Below, piece after piece: positions 45,277-55,079 of a stretch of 64,000 nt of DNA (position 1 is the stretch's first letter; every line of letters starts with the position of its first letter). A program made the translations under genes and the position numbers. Below the pieces are notes generated by a model. It made no database searches. It was not told the DNA's origin and saw only the letters and a program-made list of their open reading frames with translations. Source of the stretch: Trichothermofontia sichuanensis B231 (GTDB lineage Bacteria; Cyanobacteriota; Cyanobacteriia; B231); assembly GCF_026240635.1 (NCBI RefSeq), contig NZ_CP110848.1, positions 2,721,741 to 2,785,740 of the forward strand. The letters are read 5' to 3'.

Positions 45277-46155
45277 CTAGGGAGCCGGGGGCGGGGGCAG
45301 CCACTGGAGTTTTTCACCCCAGTCGGGCATCACTGCCTGTAAGCATTCAAACTGGCTCACTAGGGTCAGATCGAGACTCAAGGGGGTGATCGTGATGTAG
45401 TGGTTGGCGATCGCCCGTACATCAATGGGTAAATTCGCCAACCGGGGGACTTGTTGCGATGCCATTTCCTGCTCTTCGATAATCTCACCCGCAAGCCAGT
45501 AATAGGTTTTGCCCCTGGGATCAAGCCGTTTTTCAAATAAGTTTTGGTAGCGTCGTTTGCATTGGCGGGCGATCGTGACCCCCGCGATTTTGTCCGCTGG
45601 AATAGCCGGAATGTTGACATTCAACAGCATGGCTTCCGGCAGGGGATGCTGTTGGAGGAAATGCACGAGGGACAGGGCAAAGGCGGCGGCGGGCTGAAAC
45701 GGGGCTGTTGCCATTGGTTCCGGTGCCCCAATCGTTGTGCCAGGGTGGGGATAGTTGGCCAAACTGAGGGCAATGCTGGGGATATCTCCCTCGATCACCC
45801 CTTCCATTGCGGCAGAAACTGTTCCCGAGTAGAGAATATCAGTGCCCAGGTTGGCACCGTGGTTAATGCCCGATAACACAAAATCTGGGCGGGGATCGCA
45901 CAGGGCACCGATCGCCAGCTTCACACAGTCAGAGGGGGTGCCGGAGCAGGCCCAGGCGGTGACGGATGGATGAAAAATAGAGGTAATCTGTTCGGCACGG
46001 ATAGGTTTATGCAGGGTGAGGCCGTGGCCTGTCGCTGATCGTTCGCGATCGGGGCAAACCACCATCACGTCATGTCCGGCAGTGGCCAGAGTATTGGCAA
46101 GGACGCGAATACCGGTTGCAAAAATGCCATCGTCGTTACTGATCAGCAAACGCAT
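45277..46155 (-). CDS. surE: 5'/3'-nucleotidase SurE
   Basis: 292 residues; SurE proteins are about 250-270. It removes phosphate from nucleoside monophosphates and is linked to stationary-phase survival. Metal-binding motifs are complete: [16 protein letters not shown] with the NDDG acidic pair, the Asn/Ser site [17 protein letters not shown], and the [20 protein letters not shown] block. Some twenty extra residues lie in the C-terminal half ([19 protein letters not shown] region). The ATG at 46155 starts the first beta strand ([10 protein letters not shown]). Single gene; the GPH carrier lies upstream. Confidence 0.95.
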   Translation of the reverse strand: MRLLISNDDGIFATGIRVLANTLATAGHDVMVVCPDRERSATGHGLTLHKPIRAEQITSIFHPSVTAWACSGTPSDCVKLAIGALCDPRPDFVLSGINHGANLGTDILYSGTVSAAMEGVIEGDIPSIALSLANYPHPGTTIGAPEPMATAPFQPAAAFALSLVHFLQQHPLPEAMLLNVNIPAIPADKIAGVTIARQCKRRYQNLFEKRLDPRGKTYYWLAGEIIEEQEMASQQVPRLANLPIDVRAIANHYITITPLSLDLTLVSQFECLQAVMPDWGEKLQWLPPPPAP

Positions 46156-46289
46156 GGATATTGGGCTTCTCCCTTGAGTGCAATCGAGGTGGGGTGGGTT
46201 GTGCTCCCTGTCTTAACATTTTGCGGGATGCGGGTTAAGTAGCCGTCCCGTGGGGGGGATTGGGACAGCATGAGCCTTCGATGGGTGCG

Positions 46290-47693
46290 TTATTGGGGTA
46301 GTTCCGGTGCCGCCTCCTGCCGACGGCGCTCCTCGAGCTTCAGCAGGATCTCAGCGTAAACCTCGCGGGTCAGGGGATAAAAGTAGGCCAGGATCAGGCC
46401 CAGAATTAGGTATATCGCCGGCAGCGGCCCGATCGCGATCCGAATCGCCTGCAAAGCACTGTCGGGTTGTACATCCAGGGTGCCCTGGTAGCCCGACCAC
46501 TCCAACGCCTGCCCCACCAGGAACAGGCCCAGCCCCCGTCCAATTTTTTGCAGCAGGGAAATTAACCCGTAGAAAATTCCTTCACGCCGCTGGCCCGTTT
46601 GCAGCTCATCCAGTTCAATCACATCCGGCACCATTGACCAGGGGATGAGGTAGGCTGTGGACACCCCCACGCCGGCTAAGACGCCCAACATCAGCATTAA
46701 TCCTGTCTGACCGGGCTGGAGGGCAAATAACCCCAACTGAGCCAGGAGCCAGCAGCCCATCCCCATGCCATAAACCTGCTTCTTGCTCGTGCGGCGGCTG
46801 ACTTGGTTCCAGACAAATAGCATGATCAGGGCAGTTCCCTGGACGGCGAGGATGGTCAGGGCGGTCCAACGGTTGGACAACCCCATCCAAAAGCGAATGT
46901 AGACCGGAATAATGCTGGCGGTTACCTGGACTGCCAACCAGGAGAAGAGATAAATACCCACCACGAACAAATAGGGACGATTGCGAAGGGCTACCTGGAA
47001 TTGGCGCAGGATCGGCATCGTTTCGCTGTCGCTGGTATACCGCTCGCGGGTACCCCAAAAACACCAGAACAGGGGAATGACCGCCAGCACCGCCCAGATA
47101 AGACTGGCGAGCAACCAGCCGAGGGGCGGATTGTCGGCAAAGCGATCGAGAAGGATGGGATGCAATACCCCAGACAGCAGACTGCCACTAATGGAGAAGG
47201 CAAACCGAAAGTTATTCAGGCTGGTCCGCTCGTCGTAGTCCTGGGTCAGTTCCGGGGTCAGGGCGGTGTAGGGCAGATTAACAGCCGTGTAGAACGTGTT
47301 AAACAGCAGGGCGATCGCAATATAGTAGGCCGTCAGCCACCCCGTCTGCCCCGGAAACGGCACAATCCATTGGGCCACGAAGGTCACCCCAAAGGGAATG
47401 GCTCCAAAGAGAATCCAGGGCCGTCGTCGGCCCCAACGCGTCCGGGTGCGATCGGTTAACACCCCCACCAGTGGGTCATTGATAGCATCCCAGATATTAC
47501 CGATCAACAGGATACTGCCCGCCACCCCCGCCGGAAGCCCCGCCACGTCCGTCAGAAAGAGGAACAGGAAAAAAATGAGGATGTTGGCCGTAATCGCCGG
47601 TCCCAGATCCCCCGCTCCATAGGCCAGTTTAGTGCTGAGGCTGAGTTTTTGAGAGGGCAGGGGAGTGGCGTCAGCAGCCGTAGACTCAGGCAT
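46290..47693 (-). CDS. GPH-family sugar:cation symporter (MFS)
   Basis: 467 residues with about 12 membrane spans. The N-terminal motif KLAYGAGDLGPAITANILIF and the loop DAINDPLVGVLTDRTRTRWG with RRRPWILFGAIPFGVTF are the hallmark of the glycoside-pentoside-hexuronide (melibiose permease) family, including the acidic residues that bind the coupling cation. The sugar carried is not readable. Cyanobacteria encode such carriers without obvious catabolic genes nearby, and none is seen here. ATG at 47693; its promoter faces the divergent phosphoribosyltransferase gene. Confidence 0.88.
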   Translation of the reverse strand: MPESTAADATPLPSQKLSLSTKLAYGAGDLGPAITANILIFFLFLFLTDVAGLPAGVAGSILLIGNIWDAINDPLVGVLTDRTRTRWGRRRPWILFGAIPFGVTFVAQWIVPFPGQTGWLTAYYIAIALLFNTFYTAVNLPYTALTPELTQDYDERTSLNNFRFAFSISGSLLSGVLHPILLDRFADNPPLGWLLASLIWAVLAVIPLFWCFWGTRERYTSDSETMPILRQFQVALRNRPYLFVVGIYLFSWLAVQVTASIIPVYIRFWMGLSNRWTALTILAVQGTALIMLFVWNQVSRRTSKKQVYGMGMGCWLLAQLGLFALQPGQTGLMLMLGVLAGVGVSTAYLIPWSMVPDVIELDELQTGQRREGIFYGLISLLQKIGRGLGLFLVGQALEWSGYQGTLDVQPDSALQAIRIAIGPLPAIYLILGLILAYFYPLTREVYAEILLKLEERRRQEAAPELPQ

Positions 47694-47835
47694 GGTGGCG
47701 TACCGTGTGAGGAAACGATCGTAACTTTAGAGCATAGACCGGGTATTGACGTGTTCCCTAGGGTATCCTCATTCCCAAACTGGGTTATCCTTGACCCCCT
47801 GACGTTAACCGTCCCCTGTTGACTTTTTCCCCGTC

Positions 47836-48366
47836 ATGTCAGATTTCTACGTCTCCTGGTCGGATTATTACCGCACGATCGAAGCCCTCGCGATCCAGAT
47901 TCACCAGTCCCAATGGGAATTTAACCAAATCGTGTGCTTGGCCAAGGGGGGCCTGCGGGTAGGCGATATCCTCTCCCGACTGTTCCGGCAACCCCTGGCA
48001 ATTTTGGCAACCGCTTCCTACGGGGGGCCAAATAACCGGGTGCGGGGAGCGATTACCTTTGGTCGTGATTTGACCATGACCACAGCTAACCTGGGCAATC
48101 GAGTCTTAGTCGTCGATGATCTGGTCGATTCCGGGATCACGTTACAAAAAACCCTAGTGTGGCTCGATCGCCAGTATGGCTTTTACATCGACGAGATGCG
48201 GACTGCCGTCCTGTGGTACAAACATTGCTCCGTCATCAAGCCTGATTACTATGTCCAGGACTTTGCTGATAACCCCTGGATTCACCAGCCCTTTGAATCC
48301 TACGAAACCCTCAGTGTCGCTGAGCTAGCCACCCTGCCGAACCCACCCAGCGATCGCATGACCTAG
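47836..48366 (+). CDS. Type I phosphoribosyltransferase-like protein
   Basis: 176 residues. The PRPP-binding loop is RVLVVDDLVDSGITL, preceded by FNQIVCLAKGGLRVGDILSR, as in hypoxanthine/xanthine-type phosphoribosyltransferases. The rest (EMRTAVLWYKHCSVIKPDYY, FADNPWIHQPFE) matches the XPRT/HGPRT-like group often annotated simply as phosphoribosyltransferase. It probably salvages a purine base, but the base cannot be told. Divergent from the GPH carrier and monocistronic. ATG at 47836. Confidence 0.85.
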   Translation: MSDFYVSWSDYYRTIEALAIQIHQSQWEFNQIVCLAKGGLRVGDILSRLFRQPLAILATASYGGPNNRVRGAITFGRDLTMTTANLGNRVLVVDDLVDSGITLQKTLVWLDRQYGFYIDEMRTAVLWYKHCSVIKPDYYVQDFADNPWIHQPFESYETLSVAELATLPNPPSDRMT

Positions 48367-48841
48367 TCCCAAGCTGGATCCCCGATCGGCTCTCCCCCTC
48401 GCAGCTTCCGATTTGTCCAGCTCCGCCTGCCGGGTATGAACTTCCGTGAAAACGCTGTTGAGGTTCATCACGAGATCTATCTAATCTGTAATAAGTATTA
48501 CCTGCATACTTTGCTGAAAGCGCTGAGTCGAGCGCCTCAGTAAAGTAGAAAAGTAGACCGGTAACGTCAAGACTCCATGAGGGATCAGTCAGCGCACGGC
48601 GGGGGACAATTGCAGGAGCAATCAGGGGGGCAAGCAGCAACTAGGGTTGCAACAGTGTCGTGATCGCCCGATAACCGCCAGTAGTCGCTCTGAGCAGGGT
48701 GCAACAGATTCGCCGTTGCGATCGATCACAGACGTTCATGTATGGCTTCATGCATGATAGAGGAGCTGGTTAATACCGCTCACCCGGCCACCTAAGGTGC
48801 CACTGAGTTAGTTGTTAGCATTCGGAATTCTGGGGTTTGCC
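48367..48841. other. Intergenic upstream of sigF
   Basis: 475 bp. Contains GTAATAAGTATTAC (48488-48501), which fits the NtcA half-site pattern but has no -10 element at the right distance on either strand. No gene or dispersed repeat is supported; the sigF promoter must lie here. Confidence 0.45.
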
Positions 48842-49618
48842 ATGCCTAGCGCCGTTACAAGCGATCTTAAAAACGAGACCCTGCAATTATTGCGCGAGTA
48901 CCAACTGTCCCCCTCGCCGGAGTTGCGGAATCGCTTAACCCAACTCAACTACGGGTTAGTGCGACGGGAGGCGCATCACTGGGTCAGCCAATGTACGGAG
49001 AGCTACGAGGATCTCGTCCAAGTCGGCTGTATCGGTTTGATGCGGGCGATCGAACGGTTTGATATGGCACGGGGCCACGCCTTTAGTTCCTTTGCCATCC
49101 CCTATATTCGGGGTGAAATTCAGCACTACCTGCGGGATAAGGGGACACCGGTGCGCATCCCGCGCCGTTGGGTAGCCCTCCAACGCCAAGCCATGTGGGT
49201 AACCCAAGCCCTGCAACAGGAACTCGGACGCCAGCCGACAGATGCGGAAATTGCAAAGGCCCTCGAAATTCCGCTTACCGAATGGCAGGAGATCAAACTG
49301 GCGCACCAAAACCGTGCTCTGCTGAGCCTGGATGCCCCTGTGCGAGACGAAGTGGACGGTACCACCTCCTTGGGTGACCTTATTCCCGATAACCGTTGCC
49401 GGAGTTTCCAACTGGCCCAGGAGGACCGGATTCGCCTCCAGCAAGCCCTGGCAAAGGTGGAGGAACGCACCCGCGATGTGCTGGAATTTGTCTTTCTCCA
49501 TGACCTAACCCAGAAGGAAACAGCGGAACGGCTGGGAGTCAGTTCGGTTACGGTGTCACGTCATGTGAAGCGGGGGCTAGAGGCACTAAAGAAAATTATG
49601 AAGGGAGCAGATGACTAA
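48842..49618 (+). CDS. sigF: Group 3 RNA polymerase sigma factor, SigF-type
   Basis: 258 residues from the ATG at 48842 (MPSAVTSDLKNETLQLLREY); a TTG at 48812 is possible but less likely. Region 2: YEDLVQVGCIGLMRAIERFD and AFSSFAIPYIRGEIQHYLRD (-10 recognition). Region 3: LQRQAMWVTQALQQELGRQP. Region 4: LTQKETAERLGVSSVTVSRH (-35 helix-turn-helix). The sequence is that of cyanobacterial SigF (SigB/SigF group of Bacillus), which in Synechocystis is needed for pilus gene expression, motility and surface-layer traits. The gene downstream encodes a lipoprotein that may belong to the same theme. No anti-sigma factor gene is adjacent. Confidence 0.88.
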   Translation: MPSAVTSDLKNETLQLLREYQLSPSPELRNRLTQLNYGLVRREAHHWVSQCTESYEDLVQVGCIGLMRAIERFDMARGHAFSSFAIPYIRGEIQHYLRDKGTPVRIPRRWVALQRQAMWVTQALQQELGRQPTDAEIAKALEIPLTEWQEIKLAHQNRALLSLDAPVRDEVDGTTSLGDLIPDNRCRSFQLAQEDRIRLQQALAKVEERTRDVLEFVFLHDLTQKETAERLGVSSVTVSRHVKRGLEALKKIMKGADD

Positions 49619-49802
49619 CCTTCATCTCCCAGACTAGAATCACATATAGTAGCTGGTTTTCACAACCTGTCAAGGGCTTAGTCCTAATCCCCTAGCTTGA
49701 GAGAAACCCCATTTAGGCCGACCGATCGATCAATGGATGGGAGGCAATGGATGGGAGGTTGTCGAAACCAGTGTAGACGTTTCACGTGGGAGAAGAGTGG
49801 GT

Positions 49803-50633
49803 ATGCGCTCACACTGTGTTGCGATGGGACTGCTCGGCACCTTAGCCCTAGTCACCACAACTGGCTGTACACCTGTTGAGGAAATCCCCGCAGAGACGGC
49901 AACGGCCAGCCCAAGCCCATCCCCAGCCGCGCCTGCCCCCACGTCTGCCGTTCCGGCTCCCGCGGGTGACGCTCCTTTTGAAGAACCCCTCGTTTCTGCC
50001 ACTGGCCCAGGTATTAAGGGGTTAGCGCCGCTGGTGAACCCGGTCGAGCGGCTGAAGCAGATACGATCGGGACGCACGGATCCCTTTGCCACGACTCAAA
50101 CCGTTGGCATCCGCGTCTCGGTCACCCAGCCGCCGCCCTCCGAGCGAACCGCACCCGCTCCTCCCTCACCCAATGACAGACTGGGTACACCTGGTACATC
50201 GGGACCAGGGGGTACACCCGGCACGCCCAGTACACCCGGTACACCGGCACCGATGCCTCCCCCGTTTCCCGTTCCGGGAACACCGGCTTCGCCGGGGGGA
50301 GGAACTGGGCCGGGGGGCACGGGGACTGTCTCCACTGCACCACCTGTTCCCCAGCCAGACTTGGCGAGGGCTGTTGAGGTGACGGGGGTGGTGCAAGTGG
50401 GGGATGTACCTCGGGCAATTATCCAGGCTCCCAATGAAGCCACCAGTCGCTATGTCATGGCAGGACAACGGGTGGCCAATGGCCGGGTGTTAGTCAAGCG
50501 GATTGATGCCAACCAGTTCCCAGGACCGGTCGTTGTTCTTGAAGAAAACGGAATTGAAGTCATTAAGGCAGTGGGTGAAGGCGCTACCCAGGGGGATGAA
50601 GGCGCCACCCAGGTAGAGAGAACAACGGGTTAA
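49803..50633 (+). CDS. Proline-rich lipoprotein with PilP-like C-terminal domain
   Basis: 276 residues from the ATG at 49803; the frame opens at 49737 but MRSHCVAMGLLGTLALVTTT followed by GC is a clear lipoprotein signal. Residues about 30-75 and 130-190 are Pro/Gly/Thr/Ser-rich (GTPGT, PSTPGTP repeats), probably disordered spacers through the periplasm. Between them lies a short segment (VERLKQIRSGRTDPFATTQ) that recalls the GRxDPF motif of pilus assembly protein PilP, and the end (ARAVEVTGVVQVGDVPRAII, VLVKRIDANQFPGPVVVLEE) reads like PilP-type beta structure. A link to type IV pili is inference, supported by sigF upstream. A 21-bp imperfect tandem duplication sits near the 3' end. Confidence 0.75.
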   Translation: MRSHCVAMGLLGTLALVTTTGCTPVEEIPAETATASPSPSPAAPAPTSAVPAPAGDAPFEEPLVSATGPGIKGLAPLVNPVERLKQIRSGRTDPFATTQTVGIRVSVTQPPPSERTAPAPPSPNDRLGTPGTSGPGGTPGTPSTPGTPAPMPPPFPVPGTPASPGGGTGPGGTGTVSTAPPVPQPDLARAVEVTGVVQVGDVPRAIIQAPNEATSRYVMAGQRVANGRVLVKRIDANQFPGPVVVLEENGIEVIKAVGEGATQGDEGATQVERTTG

Positions 50634-50652
50634 GCCTGGTTAAGTCCGCTGG

Positions 50653-52824
50653 TCACTCATGGCTGGAGCCTTCCAGACTTAGCGATCGCGGAAGGGGGAG
50701 ACTACTGCTCCAGAAATCAGCAGTGAGTTTTGCGATCGGTGCTTGGGCGTCAGCCCAGGGAAACTTTGGTGGGTGCGGCGGCAGTCGATAGGCCCGTTCC
50801 AGACGGTTGAGAATCCGGGTAACTAATTCCGGTCCCGCTACGGGCTTGCCCACAAAGTCATCTGCCCCAGCCGCAAACACACGCTGAACAGTCTCGGCAT
50901 CGGTGTGGGATGTCAAGATCAGGATGGGTAGGTGGGTCCAGCTAGGGGCCTGCCGCACCACCCGACAGAGATCAATCCCGCTGAAAGTCGGCATTTCCAG
51001 ATCCAGAATTAAAAGATCGGGGGCGACTTGGGGCAAAACCTGCCAGAACTCGTGGGGGTCCGATAGGGGTGTCAATTGCAATCCCCGCGGCTCCAGAAGG
51101 CTCGTTAGGCTCGCTAGAAGGGCGCAATCGTCATCGACTGCGAGGATCTTAGCCAGCCGCTCGCCCTGAGACAGGATGGCCAGCAGGGTCTGTACGATTT
51201 GTTCGATCGCCGTCGATCGCGGCAAAAAGCGACTTCCGCCAAGCCGGGCCACTGCCACCCGCTCTTCTAAGCTATCTTCCGGACTGAGAACCACGATGGG
51301 GCGCTGAGGATCCTGCTGCACGAGAGCCTGGAGCAGTTGCCTGGCATCCCTGGGATCAGTCCCCGTCTCGGACGGGAGGGCAAGGTCTAACAAGACCAGA
51401 TCGGGCATCACTTGGGGGAGGATTTGCTGAACCTGGATAAGACTTTCGGCGATCGTGATACAGATTTTCCCAGTCGGGAGAAGGGCCTGGATAGCATCCA
51501 AGCGGGCGCGATCGCGATCGATGATCAATACCCGCTTAGGCTGGCCCACCGTCGTTGGTACAGGCGAGCGGGCCTTGGGCGCGGGGGAAACCGGTGTATC
51601 GAGGGCTTGTTTCAGGCCGGTCAGGAGGTTTTTCAGTTGACCCTGTTGGGCTGAACTCAACACCATTTCTTGCCGCAGGAGCCGATCCAACTCTTTGGCC
51701 AACGCTGCACCCGTGGTATAGCCAAAGGTTCCCAGGGTACCCAGCAGCTTGTGGACAACCTGCCTGACGGGTTGCCAGAGAGGGGAAGTGGGGGGATGCC
51801 TGAACAACCAGGACTGATCTTCGATGAGGGTGATTAAAAAGGTAATCTGCTGGAGGAAGTGGGGATGGAAACGGTCAATCAGGTGAGTCAAGTCCGGCAC
51901 AGAGGCAGACTGCGAGGGGCAGGGATCTGGGAGAGAGGGTGAGGGTGTGGAGGACTGGTGGGTTGCCTCTTTTGCGGTTGTATTTGTCTGGAGGGGATCG
52001 CCGGGCGATCGGGGGATATCTGAGGGGGATTTTGAAGAAGGCTCGCGCTCATTAAGTGGGGTGACGATCGCCTGAGTCACCCCGGCCTGGGTCTCCTCCC
52101 CAGTAGAGGCCAGTAGCGCTGCTGGCAGTTCCATCGGTGCCGCAGCATTAGGGGCCGTTTTCAGCCGATAGCCCATGCCGTAAATGGTTTCAATCATGTC
52201 TTGCGTTAACCCTGCCGCCTTAAGTTTCTGCCGCAGGTCTTTGATATGCATGGTGACGGCTGACTCCGACGGCGGATTATCATAGGACCAGAGTTGATCC
52301 AAAATGGCACTACGACTGAAGATCCGCTGCGGATTGCGTAGGAACAACTCTAGTAGTGCAAATTCCTTGGGCGTCAGGGCCAGAGGCCGATCGGCAAAAG
52401 TAACTTCCCCCCGGAGGGGATGCATGACCAATGGCCCCCAAGTGAGGGAGGGGCTAGGCGTGGCTTGGCTACGTCGGATCAGCGCCCGAATGCGAGCCAG
52501 CAACTCTAGAGCCTTAAACGGCTTGCAGACATAATCATCGGCCCCTGCATCCAGCCCTTGGGCCTTATCAATTTCCGAATCCCTTGCTGTGAGAACCAAG
52601 ATGGGGGTTAACCGCCCCTGTTTCCTTAATTTGCGACAAACACTTAAGCCATCCAGACAAGGGATTGATAGGTCAAGGACGATCAACTCATAGGTAAAGG
52701 CCTGGGCCAAATCTAGACCGGTTTTACCATCCGTCGCATGTTCAACCACGTAGTGATGAGCCGTCAGCATCTCTGACAGGACGGCAGCAATTTGCTCATC
52801 ATCTTCGATCACAAGGATTTTCAT
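50653..52824 (-). CDS. RcaC-like multidomain response regulator (REC-wHTH-HPt-REC-REC)
   Basis: 723 residues. Order: receiver 1 (MKILVIEDDEQ, D in LIVLDLSIP, K in DDYVCKPFK); OmpR-type winged helix (LALTPKEFALLELFLRNPQR, ETIYGMGYRLK, about 130-225); Pro/Ser linker; HPt domain (about 300-395) with candidate His in VVHKLLGTLGTFGY; receiver 2 (RVLIIDRDRARLDA, about 405-525), where the lysine site reads SRFLPRSTA and is lost; receiver 3 (KILAVDDDCALLAS, D in LLILDLEMP, K in DDFVGKPVA). RcaC, which controls phycobiliprotein genes in response to light colour in Fremyella, has REC-DNA-binding-HPt-REC. This protein has one more receiver. It converges with the lipoprotein gene. Confidence 0.88.
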   Translation of the reverse strand: MKILVIEDDEQIAAVLSEMLTAHHYVVEHATDGKTGLDLAQAFTYELIVLDLSIPCLDGLSVCRKLRKQGRLTPILVLTARDSEIDKAQGLDAGADDYVCKPFKALELLARIRALIRRSQATPSPSLTWGPLVMHPLRGEVTFADRPLALTPKEFALLELFLRNPQRIFSRSAILDQLWSYDNPPSESAVTMHIKDLRQKLKAAGLTQDMIETIYGMGYRLKTAPNAAAPMELPAALLASTGEETQAGVTQAIVTPLNEREPSSKSPSDIPRSPGDPLQTNTTAKEATHQSSTPSPSLPDPCPSQSASVPDLTHLIDRFHPHFLQQITFLITLIEDQSWLFRHPPTSPLWQPVRQVVHKLLGTLGTFGYTTGAALAKELDRLLRQEMVLSSAQQGQLKNLLTGLKQALDTPVSPAPKARSPVPTTVGQPKRVLIIDRDRARLDAIQALLPTGKICITIAESLIQVQQILPQVMPDLVLLDLALPSETGTDPRDARQLLQALVQQDPQRPIVVLSPEDSLEERVAVARLGGSRFLPRSTAIEQIVQTLLAILSQGERLAKILAVDDDCALLASLTSLLEPRGLQLTPLSDPHEFWQVLPQVAPDLLILDLEMPTFSGIDLCRVVRQAPSWTHLPILILTSHTDAETVQRVFAAGADDFVGKPVAGPELVTRILNRLERAYRLPPHPPKFPWADAQAPIAKLTADFWSSSLPLPRSLSLEGSSHE

Positions 52825-53250
52825 TGGATGCGTAAGCAGATACGCAGGATGGGTAAGGGCTAGGCAGCAGGCTAGACAAACCGAATCACCAAATCCCCTA
52901 GAGGACTGACAACGATTGTTAAACGCCTGTCAAAACAGTTGTTCAAGCCAAACATCTGTGAAACCTCTATGAGGTACCGCAGCCCCCCGCAGCATCCCCG
53001 TTGGGAACAAGCAGGCATCCTCCTCCCACCGTTTCTTCCTGCCCCCCTTGCTTCCCGTAGACGGAAGGATAGGCGAAGGGGAGCCAGATTTTCTCGTCCT
53101 TCACTGGTTTTGGGAGAGGGATTTAGGGTGAGGGTCGCAAAACCAGAGTACACCCGCAGACGCCTCTATCCCAAATCCAAGATCGGCTCTATTATACCGT
53201 TATCTTTTAACTCTGGGCTACTCTATAGATTTAGAAAAGTTTGGCTCTTC
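52825..53250. other. Intergenic with degenerate repeat core
   Basis: Region upstream of the RcaC-like gene. It holds a family B/C-like core (GGGAGAGGGATTTAGGGTGA near 53110) and otherwise nothing I can assign; it should include the promoter of the RcaC-like gene. Confidence 0.45.
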
Positions 53251-53351
53251 TGAGTTTATGGTAGGGACGCGTAGTGCCCCCACCATAAACTCAACATTTA
53301 AGATCGTTTGTTTGTAGTTACTTATACTGTTTACACCCAAATCTCAGAAGA
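53251..53351. repeat. Family D repeat with imperfect palindrome
   Basis: TGAGTTTATGGTAGGGAC ... GTGCCCCCACCATAAACTCA form an imperfect hairpin at 53251-53293, followed by TTACTTATACTGTTTACACC plus CAAATCTCAGA, shared almost exactly with 10951-10985. The perfect form of the palindrome is at 63739. Confidence 0.7.
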
Positions 53352-53469
53352 ATCAAAAGAATCAAAAGTTTTTTTCATGACCGAATTTTAATGCAAAATT
53401 GATACTATCTCAGGATTATATTCGTGTAATTTTACACCGGAGCTTTTTCCCAAAGTAAGCTTGGATAGC

Positions 53470-53628
53470 TGGTTGACTAACCAATCTTTTCCCCTCATCC
53501 CTAAATGCCTTTTCCCGGAAGGGGCGAAGGGACTTTACCCCCAAACCCTAGCTCGTGAGCACCTCTCCCGCTCTGGGGGAGGGGTTAAGGTGACGGAGCA
53601 TTAAGTTTTGTCAGTCAATCGGGGTACA
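53470..53628 (+). repeat. Family C element, diverged
   Basis: Starts GGTTGACTAACCAATCTTTT, contains GGGGCGAAGGGACTTTACCC and CACCTCTCCCGCTCTGGGG, and ends AGTTTTGTCAGTCAATCGGG. It supplies an uninterrupted site for comparison with the nested A copy at 34704. It abuts the 3' end of aat. Confidence 0.6.
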
Positions 53629-53632
53629 AGCC

Positions 53633-54250
53633 TCAGGTTAGGGAACAACGGCGTTGTAGGGCTTGATATAAGAGACGCTTATATTGTTTGTTGTTGATCA
53701 CATAAGCGCCAAAACGCTCTAGATGAGGATTGCTGATCTGAGCATCAAATAGCAGAAAGTGTCGATCGCGCAATCTTTCGACTAGCTTAACCATTGCGAC
53801 TTTTGAGGCTTCTGGTATTTGATAGAACATGGATTCTCCTATGAATGCCCCACCAATGACGATACCGAGGATGCCTCCCGCTAACTGTTCCCCTTGCCAG
53901 GTTTCAAAACTATAGGCCCAGCCTGTTTTATACAGTTCCCAATAAATCTCTTTCAAAGGTTGTGAGATCCAGGTACTTTCACGATTCGCACATCCCTCTA
54001 CAACTCCTAGAAAATCACGGTTAATGGCGACAGTAAAGCGGTTCTGGTTCAGCACACGTCGTAAGGATTTAGGATAGCTAAACCGATGATCAAGGGGGAT
54101 TAGTGCTCGTTGTTTGCTGGTGTACCAGCCCACGGTGTTATCGCTATCATTAGCCATTAAAAAATAGCCCTGAGCATATCCCCGGACAATGGCAGCGATA
54201 TCAAATCTGGTATCAGAACTCGAGCTTTGCAATGGTGTAATACTCGCCAA
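53633..54250 (-). CDS. aat: Leucyl/phenylalanyl-tRNA-protein transferase
   Basis: 205 residues; Aat proteins are about 190-240. It adds Leu or Phe from aminoacyl-tRNA to N-terminal Arg or Lys of proteins, marking them for ClpAP/ClpCP-ClpS degradation. Family blocks: GYAQGYFLMANDSDNTVGWY, RALIPLDHRFSYPKSLRR, STWISQPLKEIYWELYKTGW and GGAFIGESMFYQIPEASKVA, with HLERFGAYVINNKQYKRLL at the end. The start is a TTG at 54250 or a later codon; the folded part begins at FDIAAIVRGYAQG. Single gene next to repeats. Confidence 0.92.
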   Translation of the reverse strand: MASITPLQSSSSDTRFDIAAIVRGYAQGYFLMANDSDNTVGWYTSKQRALIPLDHRFSYPKSLRRVLNQNRFTVAINRDFLGVVEGCANRESTWISQPLKEIYWELYKTGWAYSFETWQGEQLAGGILGIVIGGAFIGESMFYQIPEASKVAMVKLVERLRDRHFLLFDAQISNPHLERFGAYVINNKQYKRLLYQALQRRCSLT

Positions 54251-55079
54251 GACGTTACTTTAAATGTAACATTGATACCTACCCCACGCTGAAGACACAG
54301 TAATTTCTAATTGAGCGTACCTGTTTGCGGAGACTGGCGGCTTGTCGGTCTGAAGGCCAAGCTACAGATGGATACTGTCTGACCAGTAGCCAAAACGTTT
54401 CCCGCTTTGTGTGATCCTGATCATGCTGCGCCCCATATTGAGAACCTAGCCATTAGGACCGAAGCAGTAGCGCTAGGCATTGTCTATACCCCCATGCTAG
54501 CTAGACGGGTGTCAAAAGTAAAGCTGTTCTATGAGAAGGGCAGTGCAGATCCGAATTTGATGAAAATGAGTGGTACCACAACCGGTTACCGTTGAAGGTC
54601 TACTATAAATAATTTCCTAGCAAGTACTATTCGTTTAGTTGCATTAGAGCCTTTTTTGATCCGGCCACATACCATCGTCTAATCAATATCAACACTACAG
54701 CGACTCTGACTAGACTGATGGACAAGGTCATGGCTATCACATTTATTGTGTAAGATGTTGCTTCACCTGACTAAAGTTATAACTACTTTTGTAATAACAA
54801 TACTATGCTAAACCAATATTTATGTATTTATTATTAGCATTAGTCTTACGTCCTTATTGGCTTTTTACTACTTTTTACTACAGCGTTTCCTGATCTGCTG
54901 AGGTACAATTATCGACCTGAATACGCTAATGGTAATGTTCGTGTGTACCTCATGATCTCCGGAAGTGCTGTATAAAAAGCAAGGAATCTTAAAATAATCT
55001 GATATCTGAAGAACATTTGGCGATCTGATAATAAAATAAAGGCGTATTTTTGTTAAATACTTCATTTGTTTGGCTAATC
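54251..55079. other. AT-rich intergenic region, possible remnant near 54420-54595
   Basis: 830 bp that become strongly AT-rich toward the gene at 55080. A 62-codon frame (54407-54595) reads ENLAIRTEAVALGIVYTPML and KLFYEKGSADPNLMKMSG; it is protein-like but I recognise no family and see no ribosome site, so it may be a gene remnant. Nothing else is supported. Confidence 0.4.

Noticed and set aside
48488..48501. Second perfect GTA-N8-TAC (NtcA-like) upstream of sigF
   Set aside because: No TA-N3-T element about 22 bases away on either strand, and the six fixed bases are expected by chance every few kilobases.
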